Notes under the pieces: model-generated
Database searches by the model: none
The model's input: the letters and a program-made list of their open reading frames with translations, nothing else
What the model was told of the DNA's origin: nothing
Source of the DNA: Mycobacterium sp. GA-1285
GTDB taxonomy: Bacteria > Actinomycetota > Actinomycetes > Mycobacteriales > Mycobacteriaceae
Assembly (NCBI RefSeq): GCF_001499905.1
Contig: NZ_LQIS01000009.1
Coordinates: forward strand, 1 to 64,000
DNA: 64,000 nt
Reading direction: 5' to 3'
Made by a program: the position numbers and the translations under genes
Part shown: piece by piece, positions 9,627 to 20,614 of the stretch
Layout of the letters: each line of letters begins with the position of its first letter
How positions within the stretch are numbered: the first letter of the stretch is position 1

Positions 9627-10855
9627 GCGCCGACCCGTTCGCGCGCCTTCTCGTAGACCGCGACCGTCTGCGCGGCGACCGATTGCCAGCTGAACACCTC
9701 CAGCGCGCGCCTGCGGCCGTTCGCGCCGAGGCGGGCCAGTTCACGCGGCGAGTCGAGCAGTTCGCCCAGCACCGCGGTCAATTCGTCGACGTCGGCGGGC
9801 GTGACCAGCCGTGCACAATCGCCGTCGGCCCCGACCACTTCGGGCAGCGCACCGGCGCGGCTGGCCACGATGGGCGTGCCGCTGGCCATGGCCTCGACGG
9901 CCGGCAACGAGAACCCCTCGTAAAGCGAAGGGATGCAGGCGATTTCAGCCGAGGCCAGCAGATCGGCCAGCTGGCTGTCGGACAACCCGCTGGAGCTGTG
10001 CACGATGTCGGAGATGCCGAGTTCGGCGATGAGTTTCTCGGTCGGGCCGTTCGGTTCGAGCTTGGCGACCAGCTGCAGTTCGAGGTCGCGTTCGACGCGT
10101 AGCCGGGCCACCGCGTGCAGGAGGTGCCGGACACCTTTGAGTGGGACATCGGCGCTGGCGATCGCGATGATGCGGTTGCGCACCCGTCGCTCGGCGGGCT
10201 TGAACATCGCGGTGTCCACCCCCAGCGGCACGACGTGCAGCTGGCTGGGCGCGACACCGAAGTCCTCGGCGATGTCGGCCGCCGACGTCGACGACACGGT
10301 GAGCAGTTCGGGGATCTCGCAGGCGACCTGCTTCTGCATCTCGGCGAAGCCGTACCACCGCCGCACGAGCGGTTTGCGCCACCACCTGGCGGCGGCGACG
10401 TCGACCACCTTGTCGCGGGTGATCGGGTGGTGCACGGTGGCGACCACCGGAAGGCCGAGGCCGGCGATCTTGCGCAGCCCGGTGCCCAGGCACTGGTTGT
10501 CGTGCACGACGTCGAACTCGTCGGCACGCTCGGCGAGCATCCGCGCGGCGCGCAGGCTGAATGTGCGCGGTTCGGGAAAGCCCGCCGTCCAGGTGGTCAG
10601 CAGCTCGAGCAGGTCGATCGACGTCTTGATCTCGTTCGGCCACGGGATCCGGAACGGATCGGGTTCCCGGTAGAGGTCGAGGCTGGGCACCTGGGTCAGC
10701 CGCACGCGGGGATCGAGTTCCTCCGGATAGGGCTGGCCCGAGAACACCTCGACGTCGTGGCCCAGCTCCGCGAGCCCGCGGGAGAGGTAGCGGACGTAGA
10801 CGCCTTGCCCACCGCAGTGGGTCTTGCTCCGGTACGACAACAGGGCGATGCGCAT
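9620..10855 (-). CDS. GT4-family glycosyltransferase
   Basis: 411-residue GT-B fold retaining glycosyltransferase. The N-terminal acceptor domain opens MRIALLSYRSKTHCGGQGVY, with the Gly-rich loop typical of GT4 enzymes. The C-terminal nucleotide-sugar domain shows VPLGVDTAMFKP and the E-x7-E signature in YEGFSLPAVEAMASGTP. ATG at 10855 chosen because family members start MRIALL; an in-frame TTG extension to 10912 exists. First gene of a three-gene operon with two overlapping downstream genes. A promoter with a -10 TATAGT followed by a TetR operator lies about 90 bases upstream. Donor and acceptor are unknown. Confidence 0.9.
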   Translation of the reverse strand: MRIALLSYRSKTHCGGQGVYVRYLSRGLAELGHDVEVFSGQPYPEELDPRVRLTQVPSLDLYREPDPFRIPWPNEIKTSIDLLELLTTWTAGFPEPRTFSLRAARMLAERADEFDVVHDNQCLGTGLRKIAGLGLPVVATVHHPITRDKVVDVAAARWWRKPLVRRWYGFAEMQKQVACEIPELLTVSSTSAADIAEDFGVAPSQLHVVPLGVDTAMFKPAERRVRNRIIAIASADVPLKGVRHLLHAVARLRVERDLELQLVAKLEPNGPTEKLIAELGISDIVHSSSGLSDSQLADLLASAEIACIPSLYEGFSLPAVEAMASGTPIVASRAGALPEVVGADGDCARLVTPADVDELTAVLGELLDSPRELARLGANGRRRALEVFSWQSVAAQTVAVYEKARERVGAC

Positions 10856-10940
10856 GTTCAACTCAAGACGATGCGCACAAGCGGGCGAATCCAGGGCCGG
10901 TGAGCTGGACAAATCGTGTCACGCAACAACTCCGAACCTT

Positions 10941-10956
10941 CTGGACATGTGTCCAG
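10941..10956 (-). promoter_or_regulatory. TetR operator copy 2 on the glycosyltransferase promoter
   Basis: CTGGACA-TG-TGTCCAG is a perfect 7-bp inverted repeat with 2-bp centre. On the minus strand the hexamer TATAGT (10962-10957) ends exactly where the operator begins, and a TTG-led -35 candidate (TTGCGT) lies 17 bp further upstream. A bound repressor would cover the transcription start. The core equals the one at 7110-7121. Confidence 0.65.
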
Positions 10957-11076
10957 ACTATAGTTTGACCTGCTAGCGGACGCAACGCGACCGTGATGCC
11001 TTGACTATCACAGTGGCCGGGAGTGCTGCCGGTCGGCTCTCGGTTCTGCGCTCCGGCGACCGGGTATCCGCCCGTC

Positions 11077-11478
11077 ATGAGCAGACACATCGAGGCGACC
11101 TTCCAGATCGCCAGCTGGGACGAGACGCCGTTCGAGGACGGCGACGAGGCCACCAAGCTCACCGAGGCCCTCGTCACGAAACGCTACGAGGGCGACATCC
11201 AGGGCACGTCGACGACCAAGTGGTTGTTGGCCTACGCGCCGGACAAGAGCGCGTTGTTCGTCGGCATCGAGCACGTCACCGGAACCATCGTGGGCGCCAC
11301 CGGCGGCCTGGTGCTGTTGCACGACGGCGCCTACCGCGACGGCGTGGCCACCGCGGAGGTCCGGATCGCTTCGGGCACCGGCGGGCTGGCCGAGGCGGCG
11401 GGCAGCGGGAAGTTCCGCGCCGACCCGGCCGGGGCGCTCACCCTCGACGTCGACGGCCTGGACATCGCTGTTACTTAG
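11077..11478 (+). CDS. DUF3224 domain protein
   Basis: 133 residues, one domain. The block GTSTTKWLLAYAPDKSALFVG followed by E-x-V-T-G-T-I-V-G is the signature I associate with DUF3224, a small beta-barrel family of unknown function common in actinobacteria. No signal peptide. ATG at 11077 is preferred over an upstream ATG at 11023, because the extra 18 residues are Pro/Cys-rich and unlike the family. Stands alone between the glycosyltransferase operon and mycP1. Confidence 0.82.
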   Translation: MSRHIEATFQIASWDETPFEDGDEATKLTEALVTKRYEGDIQGTSTTKWLLAYAPDKSALFVGIEHVTGTIVGATGGLVLLHDGAYRDGVATAEVRIASGTGGLAEAAGSGKFRADPAGALTLDVDGLDIAVT

Positions 11479-11715
11479 TGCCTGGACGGTCACCTAGGAA
11501 AAAGCCGCCGGTGGCGACGGGGCGAACCTTGGTGACGGGCGTGCGGCATCAGATAGTGGGCTGAGTCCCCCGAGCGGCCCCTTAAGATTGGCTGCGTGCA
11601 ATCGGCCCGTCGGCGTGACGTGAGAGTTTGCCCTGCGCAGCGGGCGGATTCGAGTTTGCTGCGCGCATCCCAGCACACCGCCGACCAGTCCGGCCGTCGG
11701 GGAGGTGTGTAGCGC

Positions 11716-13074
11716 GTGCGGCGCATGACCGAACGCGTCGGCGTGCTGACGGCGGTGCTGCTGCTGGCATTGGTCGCCGCCCCTCCTGCGACGGCGATCG
11801 AGCCGCCGGCGATCGATCCCGCGGCGGTGCCGCCGGATGAGACCGGGCCGGACCAGCCGATGGAGCAGCGCCGGGTCTGCTCGACTCCGACGGTGTTTCC
11901 CGGCGCCAACTTCGCCGACCGACCGTGGGCGAACGACTACCTGCGGTTGTCCGACGCGCAGAAGTTCGCGACGGGCTCGGGCGTCACCGTCGCGGTGATC
12001 GACACCGGTGTCGTCGGCTCACCGCGGGTGCCTGCCGAACCGGGTGGAGACTTCGTCGACCAGGCCGGCAAGGGCATGTCGGACTGCGATGCGCACGGCA
12101 CGTTGACCGCGTCGATCATCGCGGGCAGGGGCGCGCCGAACGACGGCTTCGTCGGCGTCGCTCCCGACGCCCGCATCCTGTCGCTGCGGCAGACCTCCGA
12201 GGCGTTCCAGACGGTGGGTGCGCGCCAGGACCCCAACGACCCCAACGCCACGCAGACCGCCGGATCGCTGCGCAGCCTCGCGCGCGCCGTGGTGCACGCG
12301 GTCAACCTCGGCGCGCAGGTCATCAACATCAGCGAGGCGGCCTGCTACAAGGTCACCCGCCCGATCAACGAGACCAGCCTGGGCGCCGCCATCAACTACG
12401 CGGTCAACGTCAAAGGTGCGGTCATCGTCGTCGCCGCAGGCAACACCGGCCAGGATTGCGCGCAGAACCCGCCCGCCGACCCCGCGGTTCCGACCGATCC
12501 GCGCGGCTGGAAGCAGGTACAAACGATCGTCAGCCCGGCCTGGTATTCACCACTCGTGCTGACGGTCGGCGGGATCGCCCCCAACGGCCAGCCGAGCACG
12601 TTCTCGATGTCCGGCCCTTGGTTGGGCGCCGCGGCGCCTGCCGAGAACCTCGTCGCGCTGGGCTACGACGGCAATCCGGTCAACGCGCTGCAGGGCCAGG
12701 ACGGTCCGATTCCGATCAGCGGGACGTCGTTCGCCGCGGCCTACGTCTCGGGGCTGGCGGCCTTGCTCAAGCAGCGCTTTCCCGCGCTCACGCCCGCCCA
12801 GATCATGAACCGGATCACCGCGACGGCGCGGCACCCGGGTGGTGGCGTCGACAACTACGTCGGCGCAGGCGCCGTCGACCCCGTCGCCGCGCTGACGTGG
12901 GACGTGCCCGCCGGTCCGGAGCAGGCGCAGTACCGGGTGAAGGAGCTGCCGCCCCCGGTGTTCACCCCGCCGCCGGATCGGGGGCCGATCACCGCGGTGG
13001 TCATCGCCGGGGTCGGGCTCGCGGCCGCACTCGGGCTCGGAGCGCTGGCCCGTCGCGCGTTGAGGCGCCGATGA
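11716..13074 (+). CDS. mycP1: Mycosin MycP1, subtilisin-like protease of a type VII secretion system
   Basis: 452-residue membrane-anchored serine protease of an ESX locus. Signal peptide 1-27, catalytic Asp96 (VIDTG), His127 (DAHGT), oxyanion Asn243 (AAGNTG) and Ser338 (GTSFAAAY) are all present. A C-terminal transmembrane helix (about 425-446) with an Arg-rich cytoplasmic end holds it on the outer face of the membrane, where mycosins stabilise the ESX complex. GTG at 11716 follows GGGAGG. The order mycP-eccE-espB-espL matches the end of the M. tuberculosis ESX-1 locus, so MycP1 is inferred rather than another mycosin. Ends ATGA into eccE1. Confidence 0.93.
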   Translation: MRRMTERVGVLTAVLLLALVAAPPATAIEPPAIDPAAVPPDETGPDQPMEQRRVCSTPTVFPGANFADRPWANDYLRLSDAQKFATGSGVTVAVIDTGVVGSPRVPAEPGGDFVDQAGKGMSDCDAHGTLTASIIAGRGAPNDGFVGVAPDARILSLRQTSEAFQTVGARQDPNDPNATQTAGSLRSLARAVVHAVNLGAQVINISEAACYKVTRPINETSLGAAINYAVNVKGAVIVVAAGNTGQDCAQNPPADPAVPTDPRGWKQVQTIVSPAWYSPLVLTVGGIAPNGQPSTFSMSGPWLGAAAPAENLVALGYDGNPVNALQGQDGPIPISGTSFAAAYVSGLAALLKQRFPALTPAQIMNRITATARHPGGGVDNYVGAGAVDPVAALTWDVPAGPEQAQYRVKELPPPVFTPPPDRGPITAVVIAGVGLAAALGLGALARRALRRR

Positions 13075-14468
13075 ACAGGATCCTCGGCATGTTCGGCCTG
13101 CGCTTCACGACGGGCCATGCGATCTGGGCCGCTGCGCTGATCCCCGCGGCCATCCTGGTGTTCGCCGAGCTGAACATGTCGTGGCTCGGGATCGCGCTCG
13201 CCGTGCTGATCGCGCTCGGCTCGGTGGTGACCATCCGCGGGCTGCGGATCACCGGTTGGATGGCGGCGTTGTTCGCGTGGCGGCGCAGGCATCGCGATGT
13301 TCCGCAGCGGCCGTCCGAACCCGCGGTGGGCGCCACCGTGATGCCGGGCGATCACGTCGCCGTGCGATGGCAGGACGACCACCTGGTGGCGGCCGTCGAG
13401 CTGGTGCCGCGTCCGTTCACCCCGACGGTGATCGTCAACGGTGCGGCGTTCACCGACGATGTCGTCGACACCCGGCTCGTCGAACAACTCGTGGCCGCAC
13501 ACTGCCCGGATCTCGAGGCCGACGTGGTGTCATCGGGGTATCGCGTGGGCAAAACCGCTCCCGCGGCGCTGATTTCGCTCTACGAACAGGTGGTCGGCCC
13601 GTATCCGGCCCCGGCGAACCGGCGCACCTGGATCGTGGTGCGCGCCGACCCCGAGTCCACGCGCAAGTCGTCGCAGCGTCGCGAGTCCGGAGTCGCCGGG
13701 CTGGCCCGGTACCTGGTGGCATCGGCGACACGGATCGCGGATCAACTGGCCGGCCACGGAATCGATGCCCGCCCCGCTCGCAGCTTCGACGATCTCGACC
13801 GGACAACCGAGATCAGCTTCGAGCGTGAGACGTGGTCGGCGATCAAGGGCCGCAGCACGTTCACCGCCGCCTACACCGCGCCGGGCGGACCGGACGTGTG
13901 GTGGTCGGCGCGCGCCGACCATACGATCACCAGGGTCCGCATCCGGCCCGGTGAGGCTCCGCGCTCGACGGTGCTATTGACCACCCTGGCGAATCCCACC
14001 ACACCGCGCGGCTTTTCGTCTCTGTTCGGCGGGCAGCGGGCGGCTTTGCACGGCATCAGCCCGGTCGGTGACCGCCACTACGAACTGCCGATCGGGTCGG
14101 CGGGGGTCCTGATCGGTGAGACCGCCGACCGGTACCCCGTCTACATGCCGTTCGACGACGTCGACGTCAGCGTCAACCTCGGCGACTCCCGACTGTTCAC
14201 ACAGTTCATCGTGCGGTCCGCGGCGGCGGGCGCGGTCGTCACCCTGACGCCACAGTTCACCGAGTTCGCCGGATACGTCGACGCCAGGATCGGGGACGAG
14301 GCCAAGGTGGCCTGGCCGCGGGCGACGACGTACCTGAGCCCGCATCCAGGCATCGGTCGGGTGATATTGCGCGACAACCACATCGAGACCCCCCGGCATC
14401 GCCGGCTACCGATACGGCTGATCAATCCGCGTGAGGAAAGCCGCTACCAGATGGTCCTCGAGGGCTGA
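13071..14468 (+). CDS. eccE1: ESX-1 core component EccE1
   Basis: 465 residues. Two closely spaced N-terminal transmembrane segments (about 18-33 and 36-56) followed by a large soluble domain, the architecture of EccE, the peripheral subunit of the ESX membrane pore. The ATG at 13071 overlaps the mycP1 stop. The other pore subunits (EccB, EccCa/Cb, EccD), EccA and EsxAB are not in the window, so they must lie elsewhere or the locus is split. Confidence 0.88.
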   Translation: MNRILGMFGLRFTTGHAIWAAALIPAAILVFAELNMSWLGIALAVLIALGSVVTIRGLRITGWMAALFAWRRRHRDVPQRPSEPAVGATVMPGDHVAVRWQDDHLVAAVELVPRPFTPTVIVNGAAFTDDVVDTRLVEQLVAAHCPDLEADVVSSGYRVGKTAPAALISLYEQVVGPYPAPANRRTWIVVRADPESTRKSSQRRESGVAGLARYLVASATRIADQLAGHGIDARPARSFDDLDRTTEISFERETWSAIKGRSTFTAAYTAPGGPDVWWSARADHTITRVRIRPGEAPRSTVLLTTLANPTTPRGFSSLFGGQRAALHGISPVGDRHYELPIGSAGVLIGETADRYPVYMPFDDVDVSVNLGDSRLFTQFIVRSAAAGAVVTLTPQFTEFAGYVDARIGDEAKVAWPRATTYLSPHPGIGRVILRDNHIETPRHRRLPIRLINPREESRYQMVLEG

Positions 14469-14494
14469 GCCGACATGCGGGCGCAGGGGTAGCG

Positions 14495-16096
14495 ATGGGC
14501 GAGATCCAGCGGGTCGAACCGGCGGAGCTCACCAAGCAGTCCGTCGAGATGCGCGGGACGCAGTGGCACAACCCCGTCGCAGAAGCGGTGGTGCCCCCGG
14601 ACGCGCTGCCGTCCTCGGCCGCCGCGGTCGCCAATCTGAACGCGAACGCGCAGTCGCTGCTGGAGTTTCAGCGGTGGGCCGAGGCGGAGAACGAGCGCAT
14701 CGCCGAGATGCTGCAGATCGCCGCCGACGCTTACACGAAGGTCGACGAGGCCTGCGGGCGGGCCATCGAGAACCCCACGCGCCAAGCGGCGATCGAGGCG
14801 ATCGCGGTGCCCGCCCCGGCGACGCCGCCGCCCACACCTCCTCATCCTGTCGGGGCTCCGCGGCCACTCGATGCGGCCGGTTACAGCGACGTGCACCAGA
14901 CGCAGGCCGACCTGGTCGCCGGTGACAACGGCGCGTCGCTGAAGACGGCGATGCTGCAGTGGGCTCTGGCCGGCACCCGGGTCAGGGACCACGCGCCGCG
15001 GCCGCCCACCGGCGACTGGGAGGGCCGGGCCGCCGACGCCGCCTACGCCAGGATGGCCGAGTTCGGCGGCTGGCTGGAACAGCTCGCCGAGGGGTGGCAC
15101 GACCTCGCGGAGGCGGCGGCGAAAATCGTTGCCGCACATGACTCCGCGAAAGCCGAGCACGCGGGCGTCCACACCGAGTATGTGGCGTTGGAGGCGCAGC
15201 TGCGTGAGCTCGCGGCGCAGACGACCGTGGGCAACGCCGCCGCGGCTTCCAATGAGATAGCGAAGATCCAGACGCGGATGCAGGAGCTGCAGCAGCGGTC
15301 CGACGAAGTGCGCCAGGACTATGCGAGCAGCGCGACGTTCTCACCTGTCCGACCCGCGATGCCGTCCGGCCCGGACGCCGACAGTGCCGCCTTCGTCGGT
15401 GGGCCCGGAGGCACCGGCGCGCAACCGGGCGGTCAGCTCTCGGGCCTGCCGTCGTACGGTGCACAGCAGTCCGGGACGGCGAACGGGGCCGACCCTGGGG
15501 CGCGCTCGGGTGGTGCTCCGGCTCGTGGTGCTCGAGCCGGCGGTGGTGCTCAAGCCGGCGGTGGCGCGCCGTCGGGCGCAGGTGCGCCGGTCGGCGGTGG
15601 TGTCCCGCCCGGCGGCGGTGCTTCTTCGGGAGGGAGCGGCAGCCCGGGTGGTGCTGCGGCGCCGGGGCCGAAGTCGCCGACCGATCCACGGTTACGTCCA
15701 GCCGCGGCGGCCGGCGGTGCCGGGGCGAGCGGCGGGAAGGGCAGCGGCGCCGGAGGCGGTGGGAAAGGCAGTGGCGCCGGAGGCGGTGGCATGCCACCGT
15801 CGCCGATGTCCGCGCCGGTGACGGCGGAGACGGTCGCGCCGGCGCCGACCGTGCCGGCCGCGGCGGGTGCCGCACCGGGACCGGCTTCCGACGGGCGCGC
15901 GGGTGCGGCGATGGGCGGCGGCATGGCCCCGATGGCACACGGTGCGGGCGCCCAGCCGGGTAAGGAGAAACGGCGCGACCCCCGGCTGGCGCCCGACGAG
16001 GATCTTTACACCGAGGACCGGCCGTGGACCGAGGCGGTCGTCGGCAATCGCAGGCGCAGACCGGTCACCGACGGTGAGAGTCGAGAAGCCACGTGA
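14495..16096 (+). CDS. espB: EspB-like ESX-1 secreted substrate
   Basis: 533 residues. The N-terminal ~280 residues are helical and PE/PPE-like, with the secretion motif YxxxD as Y80-TKV-D84 and the WxG turn as W175-EG177, positions nearly identical to those reported for M. tuberculosis EspB. After about 285 comes a Gly/Ala/Pro-rich low-complexity region (runs of GAGGGGKGS type around 400-440). It ends in a basic/acidic tail (KEKRRDPRL). EspB is exported by ESX-1, binds phospholipid and forms oligomeric rings; MycP1 cleaves it in M. tuberculosis. The C-terminal half is diverged, so a cleavage site cannot be placed. Confidence 0.85.
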   Translation: MGEIQRVEPAELTKQSVEMRGTQWHNPVAEAVVPPDALPSSAAAVANLNANAQSLLEFQRWAEAENERIAEMLQIAADAYTKVDEACGRAIENPTRQAAIEAIAVPAPATPPPTPPHPVGAPRPLDAAGYSDVHQTQADLVAGDNGASLKTAMLQWALAGTRVRDHAPRPPTGDWEGRAADAAYARMAEFGGWLEQLAEGWHDLAEAAAKIVAAHDSAKAEHAGVHTEYVALEAQLRELAAQTTVGNAAAASNEIAKIQTRMQELQQRSDEVRQDYASSATFSPVRPAMPSGPDADSAAFVGGPGGTGAQPGGQLSGLPSYGAQQSGTANGADPGARSGGAPARGARAGGGAQAGGGAPSGAGAPVGGGVPPGGGASSGGSGSPGGAAAPGPKSPTDPRLRPAAAAGGAGASGGKGSGAGGGGKGSGAGGGGMPPSPMSAPVTAETVAPAPTVPAAAGAAPGPASDGRAGAAMGGGMAPMAHGAGAQPGKEKRRDPRLAPDEDLYTEDRPWTEAVVGNRRRRPVTDGESREAT

Positions 16097-16422
16097 CCGA
16101 CGAGATGCATCCCGACGTCGCCGCCGTCCTACGGCAGGCGCAGCAGTTGCAGTCGGTCATGGACGAGCAGTTGCACCGGATGAACTCTAAAACCTTCACC
16201 GGCACAGACGAACTCGACACCGTGCGGGTGACGCTGGATGGTCACCACCGCGTGACCGGCGCCGTCATCGAGGACGGGCTGCTCGGCCTCGGTGTCGAGG
16301 AGGTCCAGAAGCGGCTCAACGAGGCCCTCGAGAATGCGAGTGCCGCGGCGACCGCGTCGTTCGAGGCCGACCGCGACCGGATCGATGCCGCCGTCGCCGA
16401 CATCACCGACCGAAACCGCTAG
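16093..16422 (+). CDS. espL: EspL-like YbaB/EbfC-family protein
   Basis: 109 residues with a GTG start overlapping the espB stop (GTGA). The sequence PDVAAVLRQAQQLQSVMDEQL, the central beta strands and the C-terminal coiled helix fit the YbaB/EbfC fold; EspL is the ESX-1 member of this fold and supports EspB/EspE stability. EspK, the next ESX-1 gene in M. tuberculosis, is absent: the following genes are on the other strand and converge with a 4-base overlap. Confidence 0.83.
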   Translation: MTDEMHPDVAAVLRQAQQLQSVMDEQLHRMNSKTFTGTDELDTVRVTLDGHHRVTGAVIEDGLLGLGVEEVQKRLNEALENASAAATASFEADRDRIDAAVADITDRNR

Positions 16423-16916
16423 CGCACACCCTCTTTCGCGTACACCACGCGTAACACGTGGGCTACCTCCGGCCCCATCACCGCGTCGGCGAGTTCACAA
16501 AAGGTGGTCACGAACTCCGGTCCATGCGGCGGCGCCGCCTCGCACAGGTGATGCGCGATCTCGTGCAGCACGACCAATTCGCGTAGTGCCCAGCGGGTTC
16601 GGGACCGCGGGACCGCGATCACCGCATCGCCGTCGTCGTCGACCTCGTAGTGGGCGGCGGCGGCTCCCCGCCTGGGACGCACACCGAGCGGAGCCACCTG
16701 CGCCCACCGCCGCCGCACGGCCGGCAACGCCAGCACGTCGTCGACATAGCGCTGCACCGACTCCAGCGACGCGAACCGCGCCTCGGGAGGCAGCGTCAAC
16801 GAGGTTCCGAAGAACTCGACGCCACGGTTACCGTGCTCGGCGGCCCTGTCGAACAAGGTCCGGACGAACTCCTCGGCGGCGTACACCTTCGCCCGTTGGG
16901 TGTCGCGCGGGGTCAC
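16419..16916 (-). CDS. TIGR04338-type metallohydrolase (Rv0185-like)
   Basis: 165-residue predicted zinc hydrolase. The motif HEIAHH (about 119-124) is an HExxH zinc site, with a third candidate ligand His in PPHGPEF about ten residues on, as in gluzincin/SprT-like small proteases. No signal peptide. The GTG start at 16916 overlaps the DUF2786 stop in a GTGA. This pairing of a DUF2786 protein with an HExxH protein is conserved in mycobacteria as far as I recall, but no substrate is known. Confidence 0.82.
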   Translation of the reverse strand: MTPRDTQRAKVYAAEEFVRTLFDRAAEHGNRGVEFFGTSLTLPPEARFASLESVQRYVDDVLALPAVRRRWAQVAPLGVRPRRGAAAAHYEVDDDGDAVIAVPRSRTRWALRELVVLHEIAHHLCEAAPPHGPEFVTTFCELADAVMGPEVAHVLRVVYAKEGVR

Positions 16917-17689
16917 GACTCCCCGGAGGCGCGGCGTCCGTTGCCGGGCAGCGCCGAGCGCGCACTCGCCAGTTCCGGGCTGGGCCCGAGCCTGGCGTTG
17001 CGACCAGCACGGTCGCCCGCGCGGCGAGCGGCCGAGGAGTAGCCGGCCGTCGCGCTGGTCGCCCGCCACGTCCCCCGTGCCTCGGACGTCTGGCGATAGA
17101 AGTCGCGCAGCTCGAGGTCCTTGTCGCGCAACGCGATCGCCGTGCCCGGTGGGCTGTCGCGGCTGCTCGTGGCCTCCCGCCGTGCCTCCTCGCGCGCCTC
17201 GATCAGCCGCCGGCCGATACGGGCGCCGAACGCCAACTGGAAGTTGATCCGCGCGGTGATGGTGGGAGTGGGGCGGTGGGCACCGGAGGCGATGTAGGCC
17301 TGCGAGGCTTTGACCATCTGCATGACCAGGCTCGCGTAGAGCGCATGGCTGGCGTCGATGTCCTCGGGAAAGCCGTACGCGTAGACGAATGTCGAGTTCG
17401 ATGCCACATCGCATTTCACATCGTTGGCATGTGCGATCACGGTGAACAGCTGCACATACGTCCGCAGCCCGCGGGTGCCTGCATTGCCGATGGTGATCGT
17501 GCGCTGCACCGGCATCTGCGCCTTCGTGCGCTGATCGGAGTGCGATCGCGCGACCGCCAGGTCGATGGACGTGGCTGTGGCCAATCGTTGCGCAGCGGCC
17601 ATGAACGCGTCCGACTCGTGCGGGTTGTCGGTGCCCTCGGCCTGGCGCAGCAGGGCGGCGATGCGCGCCAGCATCTTGTCGTCACTCAT
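16913..17689 (-). CDS. DUF2786 domain protein (Rv0184-like)
   Basis: 258 residues. The N-terminal DUF2786 block (about 4-45) begins DKMLARIAALLRQAEGTDNPHESDAF, the usual opening of this family, also seen in some phage-related proteins. The middle is mixed alpha/beta, and the C-terminal ~70 residues are Arg/Ser-rich and probably disordered. ATG at 17689. First gene of a two-gene operon with the metallohydrolase. Function unknown. Confidence 0.82.
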   Translation of the reverse strand: MSDDKMLARIAALLRQAEGTDNPHESDAFMAAAQRLATATSIDLAVARSHSDQRTKAQMPVQRTITIGNAGTRGLRTYVQLFTVIAHANDVKCDVASNSTFVYAYGFPEDIDASHALYASLVMQMVKASQAYIASGAHRPTPTITARINFQLAFGARIGRRLIEAREEARREATSSRDSPPGTAIALRDKDLELRDFYRQTSEARGTWRATSATAGYSSAARRAGDRAGRNARLGPSPELASARSALPGNGRRASGES

Positions 17690-17733
17690 GCGCGATCCAC
17701 TTCGCTTCTCGCTTCCACGTCATGGCGCAAAGA

Positions 17734-19571
<1,838 letters not shown>

Positions 19572-19608
19572 CTATCCGTTGTCGGACCCACTGATTAAGC
19601 TCGGCGGC

Positions 19609-20613
19609 GTGACGGTCCTGGCCCACGATGTCGACGACGAGGCTCATGACAGCGGCGCTGAAGATGCCTTCCTGGCCGACGCCCAGCGGTATCGCCGGGA
19701 ACTGATCGCGCACTGCTACCGGATGACCGGCTCAGTGCACGACGCCGAGGATCTGGTGCAGGAGACCTACCTGCGTGCGTGGAAGTCGTACAAAGGATTC
19801 GAAGGCAAATCGTCGGTGCGCACGTGGCTGTACCGGATCGCGACCAACACCTGCCTGACGGCGCTGGAGAGCAGGCAGCGCCGGCCGCTGCCGACGGGTC
19901 TGGGGGCCCCGAGTTCGGATCCGCTCGACGACATCGTCGCGCGCGATGAGGTGCCGTGGCTCGAGCCTCTGCCGGACCAAGCCGACGACCCGGCCGACCC
20001 CTCCGTCATCGTGGGCTCCCGCGAATCGGTGCGGCTGGCGTTCGTCGCGGCGCTGCAGCACCTCCCGCCGCGGCAGCGTGCCGTCCTGCTGATGCGCGAC
20101 GTGCTGCAGTGGAAGGCGTCCGAGGTCGCCGATGCGGTGGGCGCGTCGACGGCGGCGGTGAACAGCCTGTTGCAACGTGCGCGCGCACAACTGGACGCCG
20201 TCGGTCCGAGTGAGGACGACGAGCTGCGGCCGCCGGAGTCGCCCGAGGCCCAGGACCTACTGGCGCGCTATATCGCCGCGTTCGAGAGCTACGACATCGA
20301 CAAGCTGGTCGAGTTGTTCACCGCCGATGCCGTGTGGGAGATGCCGCCGTTCGACGGCTGGTACCAGGGCCCCGAGAACATCGTGCTGTTGAGCAAGACG
20401 CACTGCCCGGCCGAGGGTGCCGGCGACATGCGGTTCGTCCGGACCACCGCCAACGGTCAGCCGGCCGCGGCGCTTTACATGCTCAACCGGGAGACCGGCG
20501 TTCACGAGGCGTTTCAACTGCACGTGCTCGAGGTGACGTCGCACGGCATCGCGCATGTCGTGGCCTTCCACGCCACGACCTTCGCCGCCTTCGGGCTCGC
20601 CGATACGGCCTGA
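19609..20613 (+). CDS. sigG: ECF sigma factor SigG
   Basis: 334 residues: sigma region 2 (about 28-95; RELIAHCYRMTGSVHDAEDLVQETYLRAW), region 4 (about 147-195; LPPRQRAVLLMRDVLQWKASEVAD) and a C-terminal SnoaL-like domain (about 215-330). This SigX5/TIGR02960 layout fits SigG, and the place next to the MGL gene matches Rv0182c-Rv0183. ECF factors with a SnoaL domain often use it to gate activity instead of a separate anti-sigma factor, and none is next to it here. GTG at 19609 chosen; longer frames run back into the divergent lipase gene. Confidence 0.88.
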   Translation: MTVLAHDVDDEAHDSGAEDAFLADAQRYRRELIAHCYRMTGSVHDAEDLVQETYLRAWKSYKGFEGKSSVRTWLYRIATNTCLTALESRQRRPLPTGLGAPSSDPLDDIVARDEVPWLEPLPDQADDPADPSVIVGSRESVRLAFVAALQHLPPRQRAVLLMRDVLQWKASEVADAVGASTAAVNSLLQRARAQLDAVGPSEDDELRPPESPEAQDLLARYIAAFESYDIDKLVELFTADAVWEMPPFDGWYQGPENIVLLSKTHCPAEGAGDMRFVRTTANGQPAAALYMLNRETGVHEAFQLHVLEVTSHGIAHVVAFHATTFAAFGLADTA

Positions 20614-20614
20614 T

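Noticed and set aside
11925..14468. Very long Arg-rich open frame (847 residues) over mycP1 and eccE1
   Set aside because: Its first part is the +1 shadow of mycP1 in high-GC DNA; only the last 465 residues, from 13071, are the genuine eccE1.
15400..15960. Possible PE_PGRS-type gene because of Gly/Ala-rich sequence
   Set aside because: It is the disordered C-terminal part of the EspB-like protein, with no PE domain and few GGAGGX triplets.
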